This document shows, piece after piece, positions 48,071-60,352 of a stretch of 64,000 nucleotides of DNA. The notes beneath the pieces are model-generated. The model did not search any database. It was not told where the DNA came from and saw only the letters and a list, made by a program, of their open reading frames with translations. The first letter of the stretch is position 1; each line of letters opens with the position of its first letter. This stretch comes from Abelmoschus esculentus (Eukaryota > Streptophyta > Magnoliopsida > Malvales > Malvaceae): the NCBI GenBank assembly GCA_035048815.1, contig JAUCBN010000042.1:11625501-11689500 (forward strand), in the 5' to 3' direction. Made by a program: the position numbers and the translations under genes.

Positions 48071-49957
48071 ATGTCAACTCCAGCAAGGAAGAGATTGATG
48101 AGGGATTTTAAGAGGCTGCAACAAGATCCTCCTGCAGGAATTAGTGGTGCTCCTCAAGATAACAATATTATGCTCTGGAATGCTGTTATATTTGGGCATG
48201 TGGAAAAATAAGACTGGAGTGTTTTTTTATAATTATTTTACCCTTTTTATATAAAGATTCAATAGCACTGTGCTAATCTCTTTGCTTAATGGATTTGCAG
48301 GCCTGATGACACCCCATGGGATGGAGGTAAAGTTAATTCTGCTGGATTTTCTTTCTGAAATATCAAACATCAAGTAGTTGTTTGGTGTATTAGTTTGTTC
48401 ATCTCTTTAGAACATTGCTGTGTACATTATATGTTGTTATGACCTTACTGAACACAATTCCCCAGTGATTCTACCACCCTGTACTGATATTATCAATTTA
48501 TGATACGGTAATATGTCAATTGTTGCTTTACACCTTCCCTTTTTATCTACATTTTCTGTATGGTTTTGGTGCAAAAAAAACGAACAGAGTTTCCGTGGAT
48601 CTTATGAGCAAGTACTCATGTAAAATCCTGAAGATTAGATTTGTTTGATAGGAGTGCATAGGAGGTAATGGTCCTTTACAGTTATTTTTCTTGTAAACAA
48701 TGAATGTTAAACAAACTTGTGGTGGACTAGAACCTTGAGGAAAATTTTGAAATTCGATGACCCTGAAATTATTTCAAGAATATTCTTAAGAAACTTCCCT
48801 TTACCGTTTCTTCCTATGCATTTTAACCTTCAAACCAGGACTGTGGTTAATGGTTATGCTTATTTCTCTTGAGAATTTCTTTGGATATCTTTATCATAGA
48901 ATGTAGGAATACTGCTAAGAACTATGAATAATCTCTATCTTGATATTTTGATCTTTCAGGTACGTTTAAACTGACACTTCAGTTTATTGAAGATTATCCA
49001 AACAAGCCCCCAACTGTTCGTTTTGTATCTCGAATGTTCCATCCAAACAGTGAGCCTCTAGACAAATCCTATTCTTTATCTATATTAACATTTTCATATT
49101 GTGTATTCTTGCATTCCCTGAAGTTTTAGATTTTTTTACCACTGGCTTTAGCTTCTAAATCATTTGTCCTTTTTTCCACGACAGTTGTAATGATATATAG
49201 GTGAAACTGTAGTGTTTATGTTTGTGTTATCCATTATGCTGTGATCTTTTATTTGCCATACTCGAGAATGACTAGACCTAATGTTTGAATACTTAATGAA
49301 AGACTAGATCCCTGCTCGGAAAGCGGGTGCATATACATGTAGCATTTGTTTATGAATCTCTAAATATTTGCTAATGTTCAGGAAACACAATATAGTTGTT
49401 TGTGTCAGGTATCCGCCATCTGCTAAAACATCCATAGATGATAGATGTTTGAAAGTGATGTTTATTAACAAGTTGCATGTTCAGCTCGGGTTCTGGTTTT
49501 CTTTTTTAAATTTGACAGGCTAAAATGTAGCTGATCTTGTTATTTTTTCAGTTTATGCGGATGGAAGCATCTGTTTGGATATTCTACAAAACCAGTGGAG
49601 TCCAATATATGATGTAGCAGCAATACTGACATCTATTCAGGTATGGTATAGTTCTCAGGCATTCATTTGTACCCAGCTATCTGAGAAGCATTGGCTTAAA
49701 GTATAATATGATTCCAATTCAATCTTGCAATAGTCTATGATTTTATTACTACCTGCTTCATTTTGATATGGAAACACTGGCTGCTTTTGCCAAGCTGTTT
49801 GTTAATGATATTTTTATACGATATGCAGTCGCTGCTTTGTGATCCGAATCCAAATTCTCCAGCGAATTCAGAAGCTGCTCGGATGTTTAGTGAGAACAAG
49901 CGTCAATACAACAAGAGAGTGCGTGAGATTGTCGAACAGAGTTGGACTGCTGATTGA
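48071..49957 (+). CDS. UBC2: Ubiquitin-conjugating enzyme E2, RAD6/UBC1-UBC2 type
   Basis: The enzyme carries ubiquitin as a thioester and, with HUB-type E3s, mono-ubiquitinates histone H2B. It also serves post-replication repair. Coding exons are 48071-48195, 48301-48326, 48960-49049, 49552-49640 and 49829-49957, 152 residues in all, the exact family size. It starts MSTPARKRLMRDFKRLQQDP. The HPN motif lies in RMFHPNIYADGS, with catalytic Cys88 in GSICLDIL, and the end is EIVEQSWTAD. All phases agree and no residue of the fold appears lost. The first coding intron begins GCATGT rather than GT, after ATTTGG, and ends TTGCAG, so it is a GC-AG intron. A MITE ends just upstream of the promoter. 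The symbol means UBC1/2/3 group; which paralogue is unknown. Confidence 0.97.
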
Positions 49958-50700
49958 GAACTCATTCGCGCACGGAGTAGCTCGGTATGGAACGTCGGAA
50001 ATAGTCCAATACACTTATGTCTAAATAACATTCGACACTGAAAAGATGTGTTGCAAACTATTTAGACTTTATTTATCCTGTTGGTTTGTTTTGTAATGAT
50101 GGATGATCTCCCTTTATTGAAATGATTCGTCTTATCTTCATGTGCTTCGTTCGATCAATGAGGGAATGATTTAAATTTTCTTTTCTTGTGCAAAAAACTT
50201 CAATGAGGGAATGATTTAAGGTGTCCGACAGAAGTAATGATGTTCATGGGTAATAATCAATAGGGTGGCAACCCAACTGGTCGGGATAATTTTGTATTTT
50301 TTATTCTTATTATCATGTACGGGTACATTAAACGTTTCAGAAAATTTTTCATCCTCATAGTTATTTATTACGGGTCCCTTCAGTTTTCAATTAATATCTG
50401 TACTCAAAAAATAAACAAAATTTAACATATTAAAACAATTACTTAATATTAGACTCTAAAATTATAAAAATAAATAATAAATTTAATTTTATAAACAACA
50501 AAACATTTTTTTATCAAAATTATAAAACACAACTAAAATATTAACTATTAAAACATAACAGTATACAATACCTTTAAAAAATATGTAATTAATAATCTAT
50601 AATTTTAAATAATATTCTATTTATTCTAAAAAAATAACATCAATAATCTTTTGATCATATAAATTATCTCTTCTAATTTTTAATCGAACAAGGGTTGTTC
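49958..50700. other. UBC 3' region and intergenic DNA
   Basis: Roughly the first 150-200 bases are the likely 3' UTR. The rest is AT-rich with no gene. Confidence 0.5.
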
Positions 50701-50960
50701 ATGTGTATTTATTTGCATGGGGGAAAAACAGTCTAAACCAAACCTTCCATCGGAAAAAGTTGGAACTTCACTTTATTTTGTATGCGGTTCCCTCCTCCTC
50801 TCCTTTACCCTTTGCTTTTCCTTGGCTCATGATTATAGTTGTCCGCCACTATATCTTTTACCCTCCAGCAACCCATTTGTGTTCTTGATAACTGAGTTTT
50901 CAAAACTCTTCTTCTTCTTCCCCTCTCTGCTGACACGATTGAGATCAGACAAGTGAAGTA

Positions 50961-51021
50961 ATGGGTGGATTCATCTTCATGTTTGGTCAGACAGAGTTGA
51001 TGTTCTTCTGCAGCATTCCCT
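50961..51021 (+). other. Possible short exon or start of a small transcript
   Basis: ATGGGTGGATTC begins a short frame (MGGFIFMFGQTELMFFCSIP) that ends at a good donor, CCCTGTAAGTATG. The upstream 250 bases are CT-rich like a leader. No second exon was found, so this may be chance or a non-coding transcript. Confidence 0.2.
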
Positions 51022-51882
51022 GTAAGTATGCTGCCTTACAGTTTACATTCTTATTTTTCTCGTCTTCAAAAGAAACACAAACTAGTTAAATCCTCAGCTT
51101 TGCCAATAATCCAAGATGCAAGTTCGGCTTAGTTTCTGTAATTTCATTGCCAACTGCTGCATCATGTTTTAGCTGTGTTTAACATGTATTTGATTATGCA
51201 TGTATTCAAAGAAGATAGCTTATATAAGAACAGGATCAAGAGCTTAATTCCACACCAAAACCAATACACATCTTCACTCAAATCATATCCAGTTACATTA
51301 CATTAGAAATCAGAATAAAAAACCATAAAAGTATAAACTTATTCTATACCTTCTAGCTCTGCACACACAAAAACATCAAGGGGGTTAATCCTCATTTTCT
51401 GTTTTTTTTTACTTCATCTGTTCTTTGTATTACTTACACTCATAAGGATTTGATATAGTAGGTTCTGTACAAGATTACAAATCAAGAACAAAAAAATGGA
51501 GCTGAAAGATGCAATAAAAGGTACCCGAAGCCGCTCGGGTGAGATGAAAAACAAAAGAATTGACACACACTAACAAGCACACACTGGTTTTAATGTGAGT
51601 ATTAAGGTAGTACTCTCTAGGAAATTAGAGGGAAAATTTAATGTAACTCATGACATCTTACTGGATGTGTCTGAGAAGCTAGAATGCACCAAAACATTCT
51701 AAGCAAGGTTCATAGGTACGCAGATCATTAAAGGCCTTGTAAAATTCTAGGCCAAGATGGCTGCAATGCTTGGAAAAAAAGATGAAAACTCAAAATGAGC
51801 TATGTTGCTCATGGGAGTAAATATTGAGAAATGTGGACTATACTGATATGGTTTCGGTATATAAGGGAAGATCATAGGTTTT
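51022..51882. other. Non-coding stretch downstream of the MYB88-like pseudogene
   Basis: No exon recognised on either strand. It would include the 3' flank of the MYB pseudogene on the minus strand. Confidence 0.4.
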
Positions 51883-53488
51883 TTAGAGACTATGAAGAAG
51901 GGCTCATTTGCAAGGAGGTGACTGTGACAGATTATTTTCTTTTTTAGGAGAAGTTGATTCCATTCCGAGCGTCTTAAGTAGGAAGTTCCTTTCCTGAAAA
52001 AGAAACAAAATCACAGTGGTCAGTATGTATTGCAGTTTGAGATAATATGGCTAGGATAGATTATAGAAAAGAAGAAACAATACAGGTAAAGAAGGTGCAC
52101 TCACTATTGAGCTTCACTTCCTCGTGATTTTAGGGTAAAAAGAGTAAAATACAAGGAACAGTAAGAGATTGCAACAAGACCCAAACCAGTATTACCACTT
52201 GAGCATGAACAAGATCCTAAAACATATTTTTTGAAGTAAAAAGTTCCATTTGCAAAGCTCTTTCCTTTACTTGGAAAACATTTTTTTCTTTTTATAAACT
52301 ATCAAGGAGCACTATGGTCAAAGCTTACTTAGGCAATGAACAAGATCTTCACTTAGTCTCTTAGCATTTTTCTAAGAACTTCGACAGGCCATTGTCTATA
52401 GATGATGACATATTCTAGGCACTAACTCTCAGAAGTTTTGGGAAGTATAAAATACTCATCAGACAATTAAATTTTAATTGCATAAGCTCACAACTCTACT
52501 AAAACTGCCAATGGAATCATGGTATTGATAAAGACAATAAGAGCTACTACCAGCTACTGCAAGTTCTACTGATGCTATCTCTCCCACTCCTATTAAATGG
52601 ATCTATAGTTGGTACACTAAGCAGTTCAAGATAACTTACACTTTCTGAAAATTTTGGGCTGAGAATTCCTGCTGCTAGGGATCTGAAAAGTGGGTTAACT
52701 TGAACTGGGGAACTGAACTCTAAGCTTGATGAGGTCGAAGCAACTATAATGTTTGTTTGTTCATCAGAGGATGAGATTATCTCAACTGTTGAAACTTGAA
52801 ACATAAACACATTTCACTAGAAACATCATTTAAGCTTATTTAACCATTGTATGGTGATAAACAAGGGATTCCCAGGCCTTTATACTGGAGATAGAATTGC
52901 ATTACCATGATCTGTGTTTGCACTGGAAAGATCCCTTTTCTCCTCGGTCCTGCAACTCTGCTCTCCAACATGATTTAACATTATATCCGGGTGCACTGGA
53001 AAGAGATAGAATTGCATTACCATGATCTGTGTTTGCCTTCTTCTGAAAGACAAAAATTTTAATCAATTAGTTTAAGGTCTAGCCTACCTCTACGTATAAT
53101 TTCTTTGTTCCTGTTTAGGAAACTCAAAACCTAGTGTCCCAGTAACATGCAATAGCCTGATACAAACATTTCCTCCACATATATCACCAGAAATGGAGGG
53201 CATAAACTTACTATTAATTACCTCACATAAAAGCAAATCTTCCTCTGGTGATCATCCTCCTTTCTTGAAATCAGAATTCAAGTATGTGTACCATCTGCAT
53301 TTTTATTGTGACAGAGACATTAGATTAGATTAACAAAAAGTCGAATAGGATTAAATCATAAAATGGATCAAAAAACAAAAGATAATCAATGAACTTTTGG
53401 GAATCATCATGGTTTCATTTTCACCACCAACCTTCTTCTGCACTGTCTTCTGGTTTTATCCTTGAATTTAGAGGCGATGATCGCCCAG
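51883..53488 (-). pseudogene. FOUR LIPS/MYB88-type R2R3-MYB gene, broken and internally deleted
   Basis: FLP and MYB88 are MYB factors that limit divisions in the stomatal lineage. Minus-strand exons with good splice sites remain. 53488-53432 reads WAIIASKFKDK...RQCRRR (end of R2). 53294-53222 reads WYTYLNSDFKKGG then SPEEDLLLCE (start of R3), with TGA at 53252-53254 where Trp is expected. 52995-52906 reads HPDIMLNHVGEQ. 52785-52640 reads VEIISSSDEQ, then PVQVNPLFRSLAAGI and SPKFSES. 51993-51883 reads ERNFLLKTLGMESTSP, then PPCK, a TGA (51904-51906) in place of Arg, and ALLHSL before the family stop. The R2 start, most of R3 and the long middle are missing. A 34-base direct repeat (near 52889 and 53005) shows a local duplication around one donor site. 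Confidence 0.85.
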
Positions 53489-53814
53489 CTGCATACAAAG
53501 AATAGAAAACTCATTCTTCATTTAAAATATGGCAAACACTTTGACATGAATGAAACAAAAGCCTCACTTTTGAGTTCCATGTAAACAAAAACAAAAGCAT
53601 GCTAGCTCCTGTTCAAGAAAAAAAGGGTTTTGGAATCCTATGCCCTCCTCGATGTTCATCTCTCCATCACCATGTATATTCATCACAATAATCAAATGTC
53701 AAATTTAAAGATTCAAACCATAATATTAAGTTTAGAACAATATAATTCATAAACAAACTATAATATCAAGTCTAAAATAATATTAAAAACACAAATCAAA
53801 CATTGTTAATATCT

Positions 53815-54937
53815 TCCAAGATTAACTCGCTCTCTAAATTCGACTCATCAAGCGAGAGTTCGGAAAACTCTAAATATCCAACATCTCCCAATGAATCAAA
53901 AACATCTCCACCAACATCCTACATCTTGGTTTTCTCATCCTCGTATTGACTAGAACTCCTTGATAAAAAATAAAGATTTTAATGGATGTAAACTAAATCT
54001 TCAGTGTGATTCGGATTTAAATTATTACTTCTAAGTAAGTGAATAAAGGAATAAGTATTCCAATTTCTTTAACAACAAGAGGAAGAAATAGGTTGACCAA
54101 TTACTTTGAAAGCCAAAGATTGAAGTAATGGAGTTTCGACACCAAAGTTTGTCCACTAATTTTTCGGATCCGAAGAATACATCTTTGTAAGAGAAGTTAA
54201 ATCTTCAAAAGGCCCACTCCTAAGTGAGAACAAAGCATATTCATCCAAGACTTTATCATAATCATCATCATTTCAAAATAACCTACGAAAGCACTTCATT
54301 CTCTCTCGAGATATTTCACCATCTCTATGAGAAACAACTTTACTAGGATCTTCAGTTAGCCAACTATCACTATAAATCTTTCAACATAGTAAAAAAAATA
54401 CATATATATCAAAAATTTGAATTTTAAAAATATAAAATTCAAAACTAACAAAGCTATGTACCTTGGATTTAGTGAGTAAACTAGACAATAAAGAAGAGTA
54501 TAACTCTTTGTCCAATAAGCTATAAGAATCTCTTAAACAACATGATAAAAAGGACTAAAGTCTGAAAGAAAATGTTTTTCCTTCTTGTAAATTTCACACT
54601 TCACTTTCTCAATCTTTGAATCCAACATCTTATATACCAAATGAAGACATGGTTATCAATGTCACATACTCTAAGCATATCATAAATGGGTTTTGTAAAA
54701 TCAATGACGAAGCTATTTATTCTCACCAATCATCACTCACAAGTTTCTCCTTCATAAAGTTTGCTTTCACCGTGTCATGACCTCTTTAAGAATTCCATTC
54801 ATCACTTATTACCATTGCTTGAAGTCCATGCTTAATGAGCTTAAATCTCTTAAGTATCATAATGATCGATGCAAAACGAGTATCGGCAACTGAAAGTAAC
54901 TTGAGAGAACTAAATCTTTGGAAGATTATTAATCTTA
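53815..54937 (-). pseudogene. hAT transposase C-terminal half, decayed
   Basis: Minus-strand blocks in broken frames match plant hAT transposases. LLSVADTRFASIIMILKR and HGLQAMVISDEWNS lie near 54790-54900, FTKPIYDMLRVCD near 54660-54700, NFGVETPLLQSLAFKVIGQ near 54090-54150, and DVGGDVFDSLGDVGYLEFSE near 53860-53925. Stops and frame changes occur throughout. The N-terminal half is cut off at about 54938, where an LTR-like sequence starts. It is a different copy from the transposase at 39570-43537. It lies directly upstream, in the same orientation, of the MYB88-like fragment. Confidence 0.8.
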
Positions 54938-54939
54938 TG

Positions 54940-56480
54940 TGTAATGCCTCAATTTTTATAGGTCAATATCGGGAGTTGACTCGGGCCATGGATTGTCAAG
55001 TCGGGGCACGTGTTTGAGCTAGTAGGGTTATGTTGGTTCGTGATAGGGCTCGGTTTTGTCTTTTTTGTCTTTTCTGGTTTGTTGGGGGCTTGCATGTTAG
55101 GCTTGGCTTTTGGTTTGCATTGGATAAGGAGATGTTAGTGAAGGTCAAAGGAGTAATTTATTTACCCATTCACTTATGATCAACAGACCTAGGAAAGGGG
55201 TAACCATTTTTTAACAATGTCCTTTATCCTCTCATTCTTTCTTCTCCTAACTCAAGAGAAATATGGAAACTTGTTGTTGCTGAGTGTCAATAACGTTTTG
55301 GCCATCAAGTAAGAGTTTTTTTAGCACAAAGAGATCTTTCAATCAAGGTGTACATCTTTAGCTTTGGTGGCAAAGGTTGGAAAGCTCAAAATCAAAGTTT
55401 GGAAGTGAGAAAAACTAGGAAGAAGCTTGAATCTAGATTTGTTGGTTGAGGTCAATACATTCCTGACTCTTATACTTTATGTGCCTCATAAAATGCTTGT
55501 CTTGATTGATTGTTAGTTAAGCATTGCTTGAGATGGCGTTTAGAAACCTTAGAACCCTAGAAATGGTAGAATTCATATTATGGGTTGTTTTGATGTAAAA
55601 TTGGTACAAAATCACCTATTAAGCTTCATTTAACTTGTAGAATCGAGTTGAGGGTCAACCATGTAGGTTGGGTGCGGGTTCTTAGTGAGTTTCAACCTTA
55701 GACTTGCAATTTTGTACAGGCATATTGATAAATGAGAGGTTTGTATCGATACCTTGAAGATAAAACTTAGGTGTGGATAACAAGTATATCGATACGACTA
55801 TCCCGTGTTTCGACACGCCAAATTCCAATAAGGTTTGGTTCCGATACCCAAAGGGAGGTGTATCGATACCGAGTTGTTGTCGCGTGAGCTAGGTAAGGTT
55901 GATTTGCTTAGTGTATCGATACCCTCGAAAGGCATATCGATACCCTAGATAGATAAAAATGATGACGATGACAGGCATTTTGAACCACCCTACCTGTGTT
56001 TTGATACCAAATCTTCCTGTGGCAAATCTTTTAGTACCTTTATAGAAGCGTATCGAAATAAGGTGTATATCAATACTCTATGTAGGTTTATTGATAGGGT
56101 TAGGTTTCCCGTAGTCTAAAGCCATCGTTCTAGCGTATAGATACATTGGGGGAGCGTATCAATACTGATCAACATTTCGATACTGCTCTATAGGCATTTT
56201 GATACCCATGGGCAATCTGCCCAAAAATTTACACTTTCAATCAGAGGTTTTATAATTCAGGATAAATGCTTTAATGGGTCTCTAGAGCAGTAAAATGAAT
56301 TATAAAACTAATGATTCGAGTTTAATAGCCCTACACGTTAAATTATTTCTAATAGTTCAATAAATGATAAATGGCTTATTATTATGCTCCCTAAGGATCC
56401 ATGGTGGATCGAAAAATACTTTGAGGTGCTTTGGCTAATGTAATAGCCTAAAGTGGATCTTTTAAATGACCTAGAGGATT
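54940..56480 (+). repeat. LTR-like insertion with TATCGATA-rich tract
   Basis: Starts TGTAATGCCTCAATTTTT right at the break in the hAT transposase, the form of an LTR start. No matching end or primer site was found. Between 55744 and 55942 the word TATCGATA occurs five times exactly, and many one- or two-base variants (TTTCGATACT, TATCAATACT, TTTTGATACC) extend to about 56210. No coding frame is evident. Confidence 0.4.
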
Positions 56481-56484
56481 TATG

Positions 56485-57030
56485 TATCTAATCTTGACTA
56501 TGAGAGATGGCTTGGTTATTAGTTGAGTTATATTCTTGTCTCAACTTAAATTTATGTGTGGATGCTCGTGGAGCTTGATTTACTTGTATAACTTTGTAAA
56601 GGGAATTCAGATATCTTAGAGTCAGTGCATGTGCACTGGTAAAGGCTCGGAAGTCCTGCTTTTATGATGAAGCATTCAACCATTCACCTTTTGCCAAATT
56701 ATAGTATTTAAAATATCGATCCCACGAGGATTGACGTTACTTACACAATTATAGTATTTATATATCTAATCTTGACTATGAGAGATAGCTTGGTTATTAG
56801 TTGAGTTATATTCTTGTCTCAACTTAAATTTATGTGTGGATGCTCGTGGAGCATGATTTACTTGTATGACTTGGTAAAGGGAATTTAGATATCTTAGAGT
56901 CAGTGCATGTGCACTACTGAAGGCTCGGAAGTCCTGCTTTTATGATGAAGCATTCAACCATTCACCTTTTGCTAAATTATAGTATTTAAAATGTTGATCC
57001 CACGAGGATTGGCGTTACTTACACAATTTA
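56485..57030. repeat. 278-bp tandem duplication
   Basis: Two adjacent copies (56485-56762 and 56763-57030) begin TATCTAATCTTGACTATGAG and share GATGCTCGTGGAGC, CAGTGCATGTGCACT, AGTCCTGCTTTTATGATGAA and CCCACGAGGATTG. They differ at roughly a dozen positions. Each copy spans the junction between flanking DNA and the end of the minus-strand LTR (56943 in the second copy). Confidence 0.9.
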
Positions 57031-57145
57031 TTATTCATGCAAAATGGAAAAGTAAAGACACAAATAATTGAGTTGAATTATAACTAAAAAAAACAATAAA
57101 GATAAGTGATCAAGAAATCAAGGATAGAAAAGTGAAGCAGGTTAG

Positions 57146-60100
57146 TATAACACCCCAAATTTGGGCCTAGAAGTTTAGAGGCAGGTTTAGAGTTCTAGTG
57201 GACCGGTTTTTTCGGTTTAGCCTAGTTCGGGATTAAATACCTAAAAATTAGTTTTATGTCAAAATAAATTATGGAAAAATATTATAAAATCCTTAATTAA
57301 TATATACTAGACTTTGGTCAAATCAATTTTGAAAATTGACCCTTGAAACTCTAAGATTTTGAAATTAGTGACCGTTTTGTAATAATTGAAAATTTAGGGA
57401 TAATTTTATGAAACAAGCCCAAATTTTGGATCTTTAAGGAAATTTGATATAATCCTAATCCTAGTTGATCTAGGTTTTCCAATAGCCTATATAAACAACC
57501 TTTAATCCCTAGTTTTAACCTAAGTAATCAAAAATCTCTAATTTTGATCTAAAACACAAAAATTCACTTTTTAAAAATATCTCTTCTTTAAATTTCGGTT
57601 TCTTCTCCAAGGCAGACTCTTCATCATATTTTCAAGGTAAATATCCATTCTTTTTAATAAAATTTTGTTGGTTTATTTTCTTATATTTTTCTTCATCAAA
57701 ATCTTGTCGTTTTTCTATGGGTTTTCTAGTTTTTAAAATCTTCGAAGGGGTTAGATTAATTTTGGAGTTGATAATCCTTAAAACCTTTGAAACCTAAAGT
57801 TCTTTAATGAATTTCCTAAGTTCTTCTCTTATTGAAACAATCTTTAAAGTCTTGAATCAATAAAATCGGTTTTCTTGATAAAAATTCCATTATTTTCTTG
57901 ATTTTCGTTCAAGGGTTTTACATGGCTATTTTTATGCCTAAATACATAAATCTTGAAGTGTTTAGATGTAATTAAGATGACTTTAAAGTATCTAATCCCG
58001 GACCTAAGGTTTAGGGGGTGTTTGGAGAGGTTTTCGATGAGTTTCGGTTAAGTTTTATGGTGTTTTTAGGGGCTGTCATGTATTGGTCTGACTTGAAGGA
58101 TGTTTGGGTGTGTTTTAATACACTAAAACCTCTGGTTTTGATGCTTGAATTAGGTCAAGAGATAGAGGAACAAGTTTGAAGGAGTTTGGAAAGCCGAATC
58201 GTGTTTTCGGGTGACTTATCGAACAAGTTTCAGTAAATCGGTGAGTGGATTATGAGGGCTACCAATTTGGCATGGTTTTAAATGTTTTTCAAAGTTTTGG
58301 GGTATAGGAAAGGTGTGAAAAACCTCCCTATACTCTGAAGTAAGTTTAAAGTATTGCTTTCTTAAAGATTCCCATACTACGCCGTATTTTTATTATGTTA
58401 TTTGTCATGCTCTTATTGTGTTGTACATATGTGATTATGCAAGTAAATAAATGCTCATGAGACTATTTTTAAAGAGATTTTATATGCATTCAATGTTCCT
58501 ACGGTTTTTATTTTGAAAGTAAGATAAAAGTGGTTTTATCGGTTTTTGCAAGTGATGCGTAAAATGTGGAATACATGTGATTCGAATTCTGTTTTTAATT
58601 AAATGTTGAGCATTGGTTTTTGATAATATATTGGCTAGTTAAGTGATGAACCTTATGGTATAAGTTGATCGATCAATAGGGTCTAGAGTGCACTATAAAC
58701 ATTTAAAAGTCGTACGTGTATAAATTCCTTGTGTGTTGCATTTTGCCTTTTATTCTAATGCTATATGATGGGAGTGGTACTGTCACATACGGGTTGATCG
58801 GAGTGGTACTGTCACTGGACACCAAGGTGAGATAATTCATGTTGAGAGTGATATCAACATGCGCATGCTCTGGAAGTGGTACTAATATGCGATTGCCCGT
58901 TTATCCTAACGATTTGAAGTGGTACATATCAGATCATTAACACCAATATATGTTTTTACTTTTCTAAGGTAAGTGTCATGGTTTTCACTTGATTGCATAT
59001 GGTATTATACATGCGAGGTTTTATGCATTGGTATGCACGTGATTTGAGCATTGCTATGTTATTAGCATGTAAGACTTGAGCTTTGTGTATTGAGATGCAC
59101 GTGTAAGCATTGCTATGTGAGTAGCATGTAAGACTTGTGTTTTAGCTTTTAAAGCATGTGATTACAAAATGGTTTTACTAAAATCTAATGATGGCGTTGT
59201 TAGCCTTGGTTTGATGACACTGAATTTTAAAAGTGGCGTTGTTAGCCATGTGTGTTTTGTTTTGTAAAGAGCATGACATGTTTTTAAATTGATGAAATTA
59301 GTTTAATATGGGCTACATTGCAAGGTATTTTTATACTTGTTTTATTCACTCACTAAGCTTATGCTTACCCTCTCATTTACCTTGCAATGCAGAGCATTTG
59401 ATGTAGAGGTAGCAAAGAGAAGCAAGGATCCAGGTAACCGTCAAATGAAATCTCAAGTGTGTCTTTATAACATTAGTAGTAGTGAGAGAACAATGGGGAT
59501 AGGTTATCATATTGTGAATAATGTTTATGCTTTTGAGACTTGAAATGGTTATATGCTTATACTTATTTGATAAATATCAAAGTTGATGTTAGCTCGTGAC
59601 TTTGACTTGAATTTCGCATTGATATTCCTTTAGTTATAATATAGTTATTTTGAAGTTTGGTTTTTGATATCCCTATGTGTGAATTTGAGTATTGTTGATA
59701 ATGAAGCATGACTACTTATGAGTTGAATCTATGATGTTGTTATTTAGGTTGGAATTCATATAGAAATCATGTTGAGAATATTGAGGTAGTTCTTCCGTGT
59801 TTTATAAGATTGTTGATGTTGAAGCATACTCTTTGGAGTTGAATATATTATTGCTAACTAGGTTGAATTGCATCTAACTAATATGCCATAATATGTGCTT
59901 AAAGTGTTTTTCGGTGAATTTGCATATAGAGAATGTCATGAAACCTTTGGAAGCTGGAAATAGTTCTTAAACTTTGAGCATTAAATTAAATGACTTGTAG
60001 ATATTATTTGAAGTCTTAAATGTATGTTCAAGCATGAAATATACTTAATTAAATATTGATAACCTCAATTTCACAATTAGGGTATAAAATTTTGGATATT

Positions 60101-60335
60101 ATAATTAGGTCCCTAAAACTTATTCGATTAAATTTGGACTCGTTTCTCTTTAGTCTCCGCTGCAATTGAACTCGGTCCTTGCATGAACATATAGGATCTA
60201 ATCAAAGCATTTAGAAAAGATAAATGATAATTTTTTTAGGGTTGTTTATTGGGGTGAGTCTTCGGATTAGCCTCGGTATTCCCCGTGTAACTTGTTCGAG
60301 TCGGGTGGCGTCTAGACCGGGTCGAGGGGGTTACA
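57146..60335 (+). repeat. Long 5' LTR (3.2 kb), Tekay/Del-type
   Basis: Starts TATAACACCCCAAATTTGGG, apparently TG mutated to TA, and ends GAGGGGGTTACA, directly followed by a primer binding site. A 3190-bp LTR with these ends is typical of Tekay/Del chromoviruses in plants. Inside are repeated phrases GGGAGTGGTACTGTCAC and GGCGTTGTTAGCC. Short open frames in it are not genes. Confidence 0.75.
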
Positions 60336-60340
60336 TTTGG

Positions 60341-60352
60341 TGGTATCAGAGC
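60341..60352 (+). promoter_or_regulatory. Primer binding site (initiator Met tRNA)
   Basis: TGGTATCAGAGC lies five bases after the LTR end, the exact plant consensus complementary to initiator methionine tRNA. Confidence 0.88.

Noticed and set aside
50717..50956. 79-codon hydrophobic frame (MGEKQSKPNLP start)
   Set aside because: CT-rich leader-like DNA gives the hydrophobic residues; no homologue recalled and no splice context, so not called as a gene.
54835..55017. 60-codon plus-strand frame
   Set aside because: Antisense to the hAT transposase remnant and runs into the LTR-like insertion; composition artefact.
59337..59543. 68-codon frame with a signal-like start
   Set aside because: Lies wholly inside the 3.2-kb LTR; no family match.
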